Made by a program: the position numbers and the translations under genes. DNA of 64,000 bases from Thermomonas flagellata (lineage in GTDB: Bacteria > Pseudomonadota > Gammaproteobacteria > Xanthomonadales > Xanthomonadaceae), in NCBI RefSeq assembly GCF_022419185.1, contig NZ_JAJOZK010000010.1, positions 1 through 64,000 of the forward strand, written 5' to 3'. This document shows, piece by piece, positions 26,276 to 36,598 of the stretch (within the stretch, counting starts at the first letter, position 1; every line of letters begins with the position of its first letter). The notes beneath the pieces were generated by a model that saw nothing but the letters and a program-made list of their open reading frames with translations, searched no databases and had not been told where the DNA came from.

Positions 26276-27430
26276 ATGGCCGAACGCCCGCCACTTGCCA
26301 TCCCGCCGGGGCTGGACCACGATGCCGAGCATGCCGGCGGGACATTGCATATGCAGGACGGGCCGATGGACATCGTGATCGTCGATGACCAGGCGTCGGC
26401 GCGCACCATGCTGCGCCACATCGTGCAAGATCTTGGCCCGCAGCTGCGGGTGCACGACTTCGGCGACGCCACCGAGGCCCTGGCCTGGTGCCGCCAGCAC
26501 CGCCCGGACCTGCTGCTGCTCGACTACCGGATGCCGGACCTGGACGGGATCGAATTCGCCCGCGCGTTCCGCGAGCCGCTCGGCAACCGCGACGTGCCGA
26601 TCATCCTGATCACCGTGATCGGCGACGAGCCGGTGCGGCAGGCGGCGCTGGACGCCGGGGTGATCGACTTCCTGGTCAAGCCGATCCGCCCGCGCGAGCT
26701 GCGCGCGCGCTGCCGCAACCTGCTGCAGCTGCGCCAGCAATCGGAGTCGGTCAAGCAGCGCGCGCTCTCGCTGGAGCAGCGCCTGCTGGCGAGCATGCAC
26801 GAGGTCGAGGAGCGCGAGCGCGAGACCCTGTCGCGGCTGGCGCGCGCGATCGAGCTGCGCGACGCCGGCACCAGCGCCTACCTGGAGCGGATGGCGCACA
26901 TCGCGGGGCTGGTGGCCGAGGGCCTCGGTCTGCCCGAGGACCAGGTGCGCACCATCGAACTGGCCGCGCCGCTGCACGACATCGGCAAGATCGCGATCCC
27001 GGACGCGCTGCTGATGAAGCCCGGCCCGCTCGACGAGGCCGAGCGCGAGCGCATGAAGCAGCATCCGCGGATCGGCTACCAGCTGCTGCGCGACAGTCAG
27101 AACCGCTTCATCCAGGTCGGTGCCCTGATCGCGCTGCGCCACCACGAGCGCTACGACGGCAGCGGCTACCCGGACGGGCTGGCCGGCGAGGACATCCCGC
27201 TGGAGGCGCGGATCGTGACCGTGGCCGACGTGTTCGACGCGCTGATCTCGCCGCGCCCGTACAAGGAGGCCTGGAGCATCGAGCGCGCGCTCGACTATCT
27301 GCGCGCGCAGAGCGGCAAGCTGCTCGATCCGGCCTGCGTGCAGGCGCTGCTCGACAACGAGCCGCGCCTGCGCGAGATCTGCGAGCGCTACAGCCACGTC
27401 ACCCCGCACCCGGGGTGGCAGGCTGCGTAG
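26276..27430 (+). CDS. rpfG: RpfG, response regulator with HD-GYP cyclic di-GMP phosphodiesterase
   Basis: A 384-residue two-domain protein. The receiver domain (residues about 31-150) has the acidic pocket VDD, phospho-acceptor Asp83 in [12 protein letters not shown] and Lys135. The HD-GYP domain has His234-Asp235 in [13 protein letters not shown] and the GYP in [13 protein letters not shown]. In Xanthomonas RpfG is phosphorylated by RpfC when DSF is sensed, and then degrades cyclic di-GMP to control biofilm, motility and virulence genes. ATG 26276 lies 5 bases after GGGGA and gives a length close to X. campestris RpfG (378). It lies 7 bases upstream of rpfC. No rpfH lies between them. Confidence 0.95.
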   Translation: MAERPPLAIPPGLDHDAEHAGGTLHMQDGPMDIVIVDDQASARTMLRHIVQDLGPQLRVHDFGDATEALAWCRQHRPDLLLLDYRMPDLDGIEFARAFREPLGNRDVPIILITVIGDEPVRQAALDAGVIDFLVKPIRPRELRARCRNLLQLRQQSESVKQRALSLEQRLLASMHEVEERERETLSRLARAIELRDAGTSAYLERMAHIAGLVAEGLGLPEDQVRTIELAAPLHDIGKIAIPDALLMKPGPLDEAERERMKQHPRIGYQLLRDSQNRFIQVGALIALRHHERYDGSGYPDGLAGEDIPLEARIVTVADVFDALISPRPYKEAWSIERALDYLRAQSGKLLDPACVQALLDNEPRLREICERYSHVTPHPGWQAA

Positions 27431-27437
27431 GCGGCGC

Positions 27438-29594
27438 ATGACCGCGGCGCTGACCTGGCTGCGTGCGCGCCTGCACGGGCGCGCCGACAGCGAGCACCAG
27501 CAGGTGCTGGTGCGGATCGCCATCACCGCGCTGTTCTCCGCCTATCTCGGCTGGCTGGTGCAGGATGCCGCCCCCGGCGCGGCGCTGCGCCTGACCTGGC
27601 TGGTGCTGCTCGGCGAACTCGGGCTGTCGGTGCTGCTGTTGGCGGCGATCGTGCGGCACCCGGCGCCGTCGCATACGCGGCGCTGGGTCGGGATGCTGGC
27701 CGACTACGCCGCGATCGGGCTGGTCATGCACCTGCAGGACAAGGCCGGCGCGCCGCTGTACCCGGTCTACCTGTGGGTCACGATCGGCAACGGCCTGCGC
27801 TACGGGCCGCGCTACCTGTATGCCTCGACCGGGCTGGCGCTGCTGTCGTACATGTTCATGGCCATGTACACGCCGTTCTGGCGGCAGTATCCGTACCTCT
27901 CGGTCGGCCTGCTGCTCGGGCTGGGCGCGGTGCCGATGTACTTCCAGGGCCTGCTGCGGGCCTTGAACCATGCCCTGGAGGATGCACGCCAGGCCAACCA
28001 GGCCAAGAGCGTGTTCCTGGCCAACATGAGCCACGAGTTCCGCACCCCGCTGAACGCGATCAACGGCATGGCCGAGCTGCTGGCCAGCACCCCGCTGGCG
28101 CCGGAGCAGCGTACCTACGTGGAGACCCTGCAGAGCTCCGCGCGCGGGCTGCTGGAACTGGTCGAGGACGTGCTCGACATCTCCGCGATCGAGGCCGGCA
28201 AGCTGCGCCTGCGGATCGGCGAGTTCGTCCTGCGCGGCCTGTTCGACGATCTCGAGCGTTTCTTCCGGCCGATGGTGCGCAACAAGCAGCTGGACTATCG
28301 GGTCACGTTGGATCCGGGCCTGCCCCTGCGCCTGCTTGGCGACCGTGCGCGCCTGCGCCAGGTGCTGACCAACCTGATCGGCAACGCGATCAAGTTCACC
28401 CAGGCCGGCAGCGTGCGGGTCGAGGTCGCGCCGCTGGGCCCGGCGATCGGCAAGCAGGTCTGGCTGCGCTTCACCGTCACCGACACCGGCCCGGGCATCC
28501 CGCTCGCGCTGCAGCCCAAGCTGTTTGAGGCCTTCGAGCGCGGCGAGGTCAGCCTGTCGCGGCGCTTCGGCGGCACCGGCCTTGGCACCAGCATCGCCAA
28601 GGGCCTGACCGAGGCGATGGGCGGGCGCATCGGCTTCGAGAGCCAGGAAGGCGAGGGCACCCGGTTCTGGGTCGAGCTACCGTTCGAGGTCGCGCTCGAC
28701 GTCTCCCCGGCGGGCAGCTCGCTCAGCGACGACGCTCTGCGCGGCGCCGGCGGCAACGTGATCGCGTTCAGCGATCCGTTCGTGCGCCACCGCGCGCGCG
28801 TCCCGGCGCAACGCATCCTGGTCGCGGACGACCATCCGGCCAACTGCCTGCTGCTGCAGGGCGTGCTGCAGAAGGCCGGGCACAAGGTGTTCGTGGCCGA
28901 GGACGGCGATGCCGCGCTGGACGCCCTGCACGAGGCGGAGTTCGACCTGGCCATCATCGACCTGCACATGCCCGGCATGGATGGCCTGACCCTGCTCAAG
29001 CACCTGCGGGTGATGCAGGCCGGGCGCAGCCGCCGCACGCCGGTGATCGTGCTCAGCGCGGACGCGACCCAGGAGGCGGTCGAGCGCTGCACCCGCGCCG
29101 GCGCGCGCGCGTTCCTGACCAAGCCGTTCGCCAGCCGGCAGTTGCTCGACCTGGTCATGGAGATCGCCACCGGCGAGGCGCCCAGTGCGCCGGTGGCGGG
29201 TGGGCCGCGGGCGGCGGTGGAACCGGCGCAGGTGCTGGATCCGTCGATCCTCGATGAATACGCCGCGCTCGGGCTCGGCGCGCAGTTCGAGGCCGAGTTC
29301 GTGGGGCAGTGCGTGGCCGACGCGCGGCGCGCGGTGCGTCGGCTGCGCGAATGCGCAGAAGGCAGCGACTGGGACATGCTGCGCGAGCACGCGCACGCGT
29401 TGAAGGGGATCGCCGGCAACCTCGGCCTGGTGCAGCTGGCCGCGCATGCCGGGCAGGTGATGCGGATGACCGTGCTGGAGCTCTCGCGCGACTGGGGCCG
29501 CCATGCACAGGCGCTGGCGGACGAGCTGGCCGCTGGCGAGCAGGCCCTGGCCGCGCGCGGGCATTGGCAGCCCGCGCACGGGGAGCAGGGCTGA
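27438..29594 (+). CDS. rpfC: RpfC, hybrid sensor kinase for the DSF signal
   Basis: A 718-residue hybrid kinase. The N-terminus ([15 protein letters not shown]) matches the short periplasmic DSF-binding segment of X. campestris RpfC and is followed by about five membrane segments (to residue about 172). Then come HisKA with His199 ([13 protein letters not shown]), HATPase ([21 protein letters not shown]), a receiver domain with Asp508 ([11 protein letters not shown]) and an HPt domain with His653 ([17 protein letters not shown]). These correspond to X. campestris His198, Asp512 and His657. RpfC also restrains the synthase RpfF through its receiver domain in Xanthomonas. It is co-directional with rpfG and convergent with rpfF, 9 bases away. 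Confidence 0.95.
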   Translation: MTAALTWLRARLHGRADSEHQQVLVRIAITALFSAYLGWLVQDAAPGAALRLTWLVLLGELGLSVLLLAAIVRHPAPSHTRRWVGMLADYAAIGLVMHLQDKAGAPLYPVYLWVTIGNGLRYGPRYLYASTGLALLSYMFMAMYTPFWRQYPYLSVGLLLGLGAVPMYFQGLLRALNHALEDARQANQAKSVFLANMSHEFRTPLNAINGMAELLASTPLAPEQRTYVETLQSSARGLLELVEDVLDISAIEAGKLRLRIGEFVLRGLFDDLERFFRPMVRNKQLDYRVTLDPGLPLRLLGDRARLRQVLTNLIGNAIKFTQAGSVRVEVAPLGPAIGKQVWLRFTVTDTGPGIPLALQPKLFEAFERGEVSLSRRFGGTGLGTSIAKGLTEAMGGRIGFESQEGEGTRFWVELPFEVALDVSPAGSSLSDDALRGAGGNVIAFSDPFVRHRARVPAQRILVADDHPANCLLLQGVLQKAGHKVFVAEDGDAALDALHEAEFDLAIIDLHMPGMDGLTLLKHLRVMQAGRSRRTPVIVLSADATQEAVERCTRAGARAFLTKPFASRQLLDLVMEIATGEAPSAPVAGGPRAAVEPAQVLDPSILDEYAALGLGAQFEAEFVGQCVADARRAVRRLRECAEGSDWDMLREHAHALKGIAGNLGLVQLAAHAGQVMRMTVLELSRDWGRHAQALADELAAGEQALAARGHWQPAHGEQG

Positions 29595-29603
29595 CCTGCC
29601 GGC

Positions 29604-30497
29604 TCAGGCGCTGGCGACCGCCTCGGCGGCGCCGTGGCGGCGGTATTGCGCGCGCACCAGGCGCTCCATCGTGCGCAGCGGCTTCTCGCCGAGCTGCAGC
29701 GCGGTGTCCACCCAGACCTCGGTGATCGCCATCATCTCCTCCAGCGTCACCGGCTGCGCCATCGCCCGCACCCGGTGCATCGCCGCGCGCGCGTGCGGGA
29801 TGCGGCGGTTGCTGCGGATCACCTCGGCGACCGCCTGCTCGCCCTGGCCGCGTGGGGCCAGCACGTCCACCAGGCCGAGCTTGTACAGCTCCTCGCTGCT
29901 GTAGACCTCGCCGCTGAGCATCAGCTGCTCGGCCTTGTGCGGCGGGATGCGCTTGCACAGGAAGGAGTAGGCGCCCATGCCGGGGAACAGGTCGAACAGC
30001 ACCTCCGGCAGGCCCATGCCGACGCCTTCCTCGGCGACGATGGTGTGGCAGCTCAGCGCGGCCTCGAAGCCGCCGCCGAGGGCGTCGCCCTGCACCAGCG
30101 CGATGCTGTGGGCACCGGCGTCCAGCCCGGTGTGGAAGGCGTGCACGCCGCGCACGCACTGGCGCGCATAGGTCAGCAGCGCATGCCGGTCCTGGCGGCG
30201 GATGGCGTCGCAGAAGTATTCCAGATCGCCGCCGAGGTTGAACGCATCGCAGTCGGACGCCAGCACCACGTGGCGCAGGGTGTTGCCGCCGTTGTCGCGC
30301 TCGCGGCGCAGGCGGTCGGCCAGCGACCACTGGTACTGCAGGATCTCGTTCACCAGCTGCGGCTTGAAGCAGGCGCGGCCCGGCGCCTGCGCCAGGTCGG
30401 CGTGCATGTAGCACCAGTGGGTGGCCGCGTCCGCCGACTCGGCGGTGCGCAGGGTGGCGTAGCGGGGGACGGGGGACAGCTTCTCGACGTTGGACAT
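29604..30497 (-). CDS. rpfF: RpfF, DSF signal synthase (crotonase family)
   Basis: A 297-residue crotonase-fold enzyme that hydrolyses and dehydrates 3-hydroxyacyl-ACP to give cis-2-unsaturated fatty acids such as DSF. The two catalytic glutamates of X. campestris RpfF (Glu141, Glu161) correspond to Glu145 in GDALGGGFEAALSCHTIV and Glu165 in GMGLPEVLFDLFPGMG, with the same spacing of 20. ATG 30497 gives the N-terminus MSNVEKLSPVPRYATLR and the expected length. It is followed by the convergent rpfC and preceded by rpfB on the same strand, the standard DSF arrangement. Confidence 0.95.
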   Translation of the reverse strand: MSNVEKLSPVPRYATLRTAESADAATHWCYMHADLAQAPGRACFKPQLVNEILQYQWSLADRLRRERDNGGNTLRHVVLASDCDAFNLGGDLEYFCDAIRRQDRHALLTYARQCVRGVHAFHTGLDAGAHSIALVQGDALGGGFEAALSCHTIVAEEGVGMGLPEVLFDLFPGMGAYSFLCKRIPPHKAEQLMLSGEVYSSEELYKLGLVDVLAPRGQGEQAVAEVIRSNRRIPHARAAMHRVRAMAQPVTLEEMMAITEVWVDTALQLGEKPLRTMERLVRAQYRRHGAAEAVASA

Positions 30498-30571
30498 GGC
30501 TCGGCTCCGGGCAGGCGCCGCCGGTCCGGGTCCGCCGGCGGCAGGGGGATGGTGGGAGGACCCGTGCCGCC

Positions 30572-30600
30572 TGTATGCGCCGATTCGGTGCAAAGCGCAA
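30572..30600 (-). promoter_or_regulatory. possible rpfF promoter
   Basis: On the minus strand, TTGCGC (30595-30600) and CATACA (30572-30577) are 17 bases apart in the rpfB-rpfF gap. This would give a leader of about 65 bases. It suggests rpfF can be expressed apart from rpfB. The -10 is poor (3 of 6). Confidence 0.4.
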
Positions 30601-30651
30601 CCGCGGCCGGCGGGCGCCGGCCGGGTGCGAGGTGCTGCATGGCGGGCGGCC

Positions 30652-32331
30652 TCAGCTGGCCGCGGTCGGGCTGCGCAGCTCCTTGCGCAGGATCTTGCCG
30701 ACGTTGCTCTTGGGCAGCTCGCTGCGGAATTCGACGTACTTGGGCTGCTTGTAGCCGGTCAGGTTCTCGCGGCAGTAGGCCTTCACCGCCTCGGCGGTGA
30801 GCGCCGGGTCCTTCTTCACGATGAACACCTTGACCGCCTCGCCGGACTTCTCGTCGGGCACGCCGATCGCGGCCACCTCGAGCACGCCCGGCATCATCGC
30901 GATCACGTCCTCGACCTCGTTCGGGTACACGTTGAAGCCGGACACCAGGATCATGTCCTTCTTGCGGTCGACGATGTAGAAGTAGCCCTGCGCGTCCATC
31001 CGCGCCATGTCGCCGGTGTGCAGCCAGCCGTCGGCGTCGATCACCTTGGCGGTCTCGTCCGGGCGCTGCCAGTAGCCCTTCATCACCTGCGGGCCCTTGA
31101 CGCACAGCTCGCCGACCTCGCCCGGGGGCAGCAGATTGCCGGCGTCGTCCTTGATGCAGACATCGGTCGAGGAGATCGGCAGCCCGATCGAGCCGTTGTA
31201 GTCGCGCAGGTCCATCGGGTTGATGCAGACCGCCGGCGAGGTCTCGGTCAGGCCATAGGCCTCGACCAGGGGGCAGCCGGTGACCTGCTTCCAGCGCTCG
31301 GCGACCGCGCGCTGCACCGCCATGCCGCCGCCCAGGGTCAGGTGCAGGCGCGAGAAATCCACCTTGTCGAAGCCGGGGGTGTTGAGCAGGCCGTTGAACA
31401 GGGTGTTGACGCCGGTGATCGCGGTGAACTTGAGGTCGCGGATGTCCTTGACGAAGCCCGGCATGTCGCGCGGGTTGGTGATCAGGTGGTTGCGCCCGCC
31501 GAGCTTGATGAAGCCGAGGCAGTTCGCGGTCAGGGCGAAGATGTGGTAGAGCGGCAGCGCGGTGACGATCAGCTCTTCGCCCGGCTTGCAGTTCCCGCCG
31601 ACCCAGGTGCTGGCCTGCAGCATGTTGGCGACCAGGTTGCGGTGGGTCAGCATCGCGCCCTTGGACACGCCGGTGGTGCCGCCGGTGTACTGCAGGAAGG
31701 CGAGGTCCTCCAGCGTGATCCGGACTTCCGGCAGCGCGTGCATGCGCCCGAGGGTGAGCGCATCGCGGAAGCGCACCGCGCCGGGGATGTCGTAGTCCGG
31801 CACCATCTTCTTGACGTGCCGCAACACGAAGTTGACCAGCGCGCCCTTGGGGAAGCCGAGCATGTCGCCGAGCCCAGTGGTGATCGCGCGCACGCCCGGC
31901 ATCTGCGCCAGCACTTCCTGCGCCACGTGCCCGAAGTTGTCCAGCACCAAGAGCACGCTGGCACCGGAATCGGACAGCTGGTGCTTGAGCTCGCGCGCGG
32001 TGTACATCGGATTGGTGTTGACCACCACCAGCCCCGCGCGCAGCACGCCCAGCAGCGCCACCGGGTATTGCAGGCAGTTGGGCATCATGATCGCGACGCG
32101 GTCGCCCTGCTTGAACTTGAGCTCGCCGAGCAGGTAGGCGGCGAAGTCCCGGCTCAGGCGATCGACCTCGTCGTAGCTCAGGATCCGCCCCATGTGCGAG
32201 AACGCCGGCTTCGGGCCGTAGTCGCGCACGGCTTCGGCGAACACGTCCGGGATCGAGGAATAGCGCGACAGGTCGATCTCGGCGGGCACGCCCGCAGGGT
32301 AGTGGGCCAGCCAGGGACGGTCCGGATGCAT
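30652..32331 (-). CDS. rpfB: RpfB, long-chain fatty acyl-CoA ligase
   Basis: A 559-residue AMP-forming acyl-CoA ligase (FadD type). The AMP-binding P-loop is [18 protein letters not shown], followed by [31 protein letters not shown] and the C-terminal catalytic lysine in [14 protein letters not shown]. In Xanthomonas RpfB activates free fatty acids released by RpfF thioesterase activity and takes part in DSF turnover. It lies upstream of rpfF on the same strand, 154 bases away. Its start is divergent from the lipoprotein gene at 32415. Confidence 0.94.
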   Translation of the reverse strand: MHPDRPWLAHYPAGVPAEIDLSRYSSIPDVFAEAVRDYGPKPAFSHMGRILSYDEVDRLSRDFAAYLLGELKFKQGDRVAIMMPNCLQYPVALLGVLRAGLVVVNTNPMYTARELKHQLSDSGASVLLVLDNFGHVAQEVLAQMPGVRAITTGLGDMLGFPKGALVNFVLRHVKKMVPDYDIPGAVRFRDALTLGRMHALPEVRITLEDLAFLQYTGGTTGVSKGAMLTHRNLVANMLQASTWVGGNCKPGEELIVTALPLYHIFALTANCLGFIKLGGRNHLITNPRDMPGFVKDIRDLKFTAITGVNTLFNGLLNTPGFDKVDFSRLHLTLGGGMAVQRAVAERWKQVTGCPLVEAYGLTETSPAVCINPMDLRDYNGSIGLPISSTDVCIKDDAGNLLPPGEVGELCVKGPQVMKGYWQRPDETAKVIDADGWLHTGDMARMDAQGYFYIVDRKKDMILVSGFNVYPNEVEDVIAMMPGVLEVAAIGVPDEKSGEAVKVFIVKKDPALTAEAVKAYCRENLTGYKQPKYVEFRSELPKSNVGKILRKELRSPTAAS

Positions 32332-32414
32332 GCGTGTCTCCCCTCGGTGCGAAGCCGCCGCGGTCGCGCAGGCGGCCTATGATTTGCGCCGGATTTGAGC
32401 ATAGGGGGCGGGGG

Positions 32415-32909
32415 GTGGCAAGGCAGCTGCCGACACATCCAACGGTTGCCGCAACGCAGCACGGGCGCGGCCTGCGCAGCCTCGGGATCGGGCTTGCGTG
32501 GCTGCTGACCGCGCTGCTGCTCGGCTGCACGCGGCCGCCGCCGGAGGCCGCGGTGCGTGCGCGTCTGCAGGTGCTGGAACAGGCGATCGCGGCGCGCGAT
32601 GCCGGTGCCTTGCGCGAGGTACTCGCGCCCGACTTCGTCGGCAATGACGGGCTTGACCGCGACGGCGCGCGGCGTCTCGCCGCCGGGCTGTTCCTGCGCC
32701 ACCGCGCGGTGCGGGCGCGGCTTGGCCCGGTCGCGGTGCAGTTGCATGGGCCGGCGGCGGCCACCACCCGCTTCACGGTCGTGCTGACCGGGGGCGACGG
32801 CGGGCTGCTGCCGGACACCGGCCAGGCCTATCGGGTCGAGGCCGGATGGCGCCAGCAGGGCGGGCAGTGGCGGCTGCACAGCGCCGCGTGGGAACCGGTT
32901 CTGCGCTGA
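32415..32909 (+). CDS. predicted lipoprotein, NTF2/SnoaL-like
   Basis: A 164-residue protein starting at GTG 32415, just after a G-rich ribosome-binding stretch. A basic N-terminus is followed by the hydrophobic segment GIGLAWLLTALLLGC, whose LLGC is a lipobox (Cys38). The mature part begins RPPPEAAVRARLQVLEQAI and continues AARDAGALREVLAPDFVG, the pattern of nuclear-transport-factor-2-like lipoproteins (a helix with a repeated A-x-RD-A stretch, then a D-F turn). No catalytic residues are evident. The longer frame from 32379 or 32334 would put the signal peptide far inside. It lies between the divergent rpfB and convergent acnA; function unknown. Confidence 0.75.
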   Translation: MARQLPTHPTVAATQHGRGLRSLGIGLAWLLTALLLGCTRPPPEAAVRARLQVLEQAIAARDAGALREVLAPDFVGNDGLDRDGARRLAAGLFLRHRAVRARLGPVAVQLHGPAAATTRFTVVLTGGDGGLLPDTGQAYRVEAGWRQQGGQWRLHSAAWEPVLR

Positions 32910-33033
32910 GGGGCGCATGCGCGGGTGTGCCGCGCCGCGCTCGCGATCGAGCTGGCGCAGCACGTAGTGCAGCAGGCCGCCGTGGTGGGCGAGCCGGCGC
33001 GTCCGCGAAGCCCGGCTTCGCGCGCCGGCGAGC

Positions 33034-33058
33034 GCCCCGGCGCGTGCCGCGCCGGGGC
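33034..33058 (-). terminator. perfect hairpin downstream of acnA
   Basis: GCCCCGGCGCG and CGCGCCGGGGC pair perfectly around a 3-base loop, 24 bases after the acnA stop codon. There is no T tract, so termination may need other factors. A smaller hairpin (GAAGCC with GGCTTC, about 33007-33019) follows. Confidence 0.5.
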
Positions 33059-33081
33059 GGGGCTTCCGCCGTGGCCGGGGC

Positions 33082-35844
<2,763 letters not shown>

Positions 35845-35918
35845 GGGAACCTCGCAGGACGGGCTGGGCGGGGGGCGTGCGGCGGGCCGGTGGCCGCCGA
35901 CGGGAGGGAGCGTACCTG

Positions 35919-35947
35919 AAAAGTATGTATGATCCTTGCATACTTTT
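35919..35947 (+). promoter_or_regulatory. palindromic operator upstream of the vapB-like antitoxin
   Basis: AAAAGTATG (35919-35927) and CATACTTTT (35939-35947) form a perfect 9-bp inverted repeat with an 11-base spacer, 15 bases before the antitoxin start. AT-rich palindromes at this place are bound by the MazE/AbrB antitoxin and toxin complex in related systems. A TATGAT at 35928-35933 inside the spacer could be the -10 element. The same region is upstream of acnA on the other strand. Confidence 0.65.
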
Positions 35948-35962
35948 CCATGCGGAGGCGTC

Positions 35963-36160
35963 ATGGAGGTGAGCGTCGGCGAGCGCGGCCAGATCACCCT
36001 GCCCAAAGCGGTGCGCGATGCACTGGGGCTGGCCAAGGGCAGCGTACTCAAGGTCGAACTGGAGGGCGGGCGGATCGTGCTCAGCAAGCACGTGGACGAT
36101 GCGATCTCGCGGGTGCGCGGGCGCTTCGCGCGCGAGCCGGGGGCGGACGCGCCGGCATGA
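35963..36160 (+). CDS. AbrB/MazE-type antitoxin (VapB-like)
   Basis: A 65-residue protein consisting of one SpoVT/AbrB swapped-hairpin DNA-binding domain: VSVGERGQITLPKAVRDALG, then a short Lys/Glu-rich stretch and GGRIVLS. The C-terminal third (HVDDAISRVRGRFAREPG) is the likely toxin-binding tail. ATG 35963 lies 5 bases after GGAGG. Its stop codon overlaps the toxin start (ATGA). It is expected to repress its own promoter at the palindrome upstream. Confidence 0.85.
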   Translation: MEVSVGERGQITLPKAVRDALGLAKGSVLKVELEGGRIVLSKHVDDAISRVRGRFAREPGADAPA

Positions 36161-36555
36161 TCGCGGTGGATGCCGAGGTGCTGGTGGAACTGCTGGCGGA
36201 CGGCCCGCGCGCGGACGCCGCCGAGGCCTGCCTGCGCCAGGCCCTATCGGCCGGGCGGGTGGTGGTGTGCGATGCCACCCTGGCCCAGGTCTGCGCCGCG
36301 CTGCGCGACGGCGCCGAGGTGCTGGCCGCGCTGGAGGAGATGGGCGTGCACTACAGCGCGCTGCAGGCCAAGTCCGCCCTGCGCGCCGGCGAGATGCAGC
36401 GGCGCCAGCGCCAGCGCGGCGGTCCACCCCGCGCGCTGGGCCAGTTCCTGACCGGCGCGCATGCCCTGCTGCAGTGCGACGGCCTGATCACCTTCGACCC
36501 GGGTTTCTACCGCGAGTACTTCAAGGGCCTGCGCCTGATCGTGCCCAAGCCCTGA
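36157..36555 (+). CDS. PIN-domain toxin (VapC-like)
   Basis: A 132-residue PIN-domain protein, normally a metal-dependent RNase that cuts tRNA or rRNA. The first acidic residue is Asp5 (AVDAEVLVELL), and the C-terminal acidic residues are Asp108 and Asp113 (CDGLITFDPGFY). At the position where VapC proteins usually carry the second acidic residue, this one has Gln44 (CDATLAQVCAAL); the alignment is by eye. The first motif is also unusual, reading DAE instead of the common DTN/DSS. It may be a weaker or altered nuclease. It overlaps its antitoxin gene by four bases and converges on the gene ending at 36599. Confidence 0.8.
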   Translation: MIAVDAEVLVELLADGPRADAAEACLRQALSAGRVVVCDATLAQVCAALRDGAEVLAALEEMGVHYSALQAKSALRAGEMQRRQRQRGGPPRALGQFLTGAHALLQCDGLITFDPGFYREYFKGLRLIVPKP

Positions 36556-36598
36556 TCCACCCCGAGCGCCGCGCGCCCGGGGTGGCTGCCTCCCGCGC

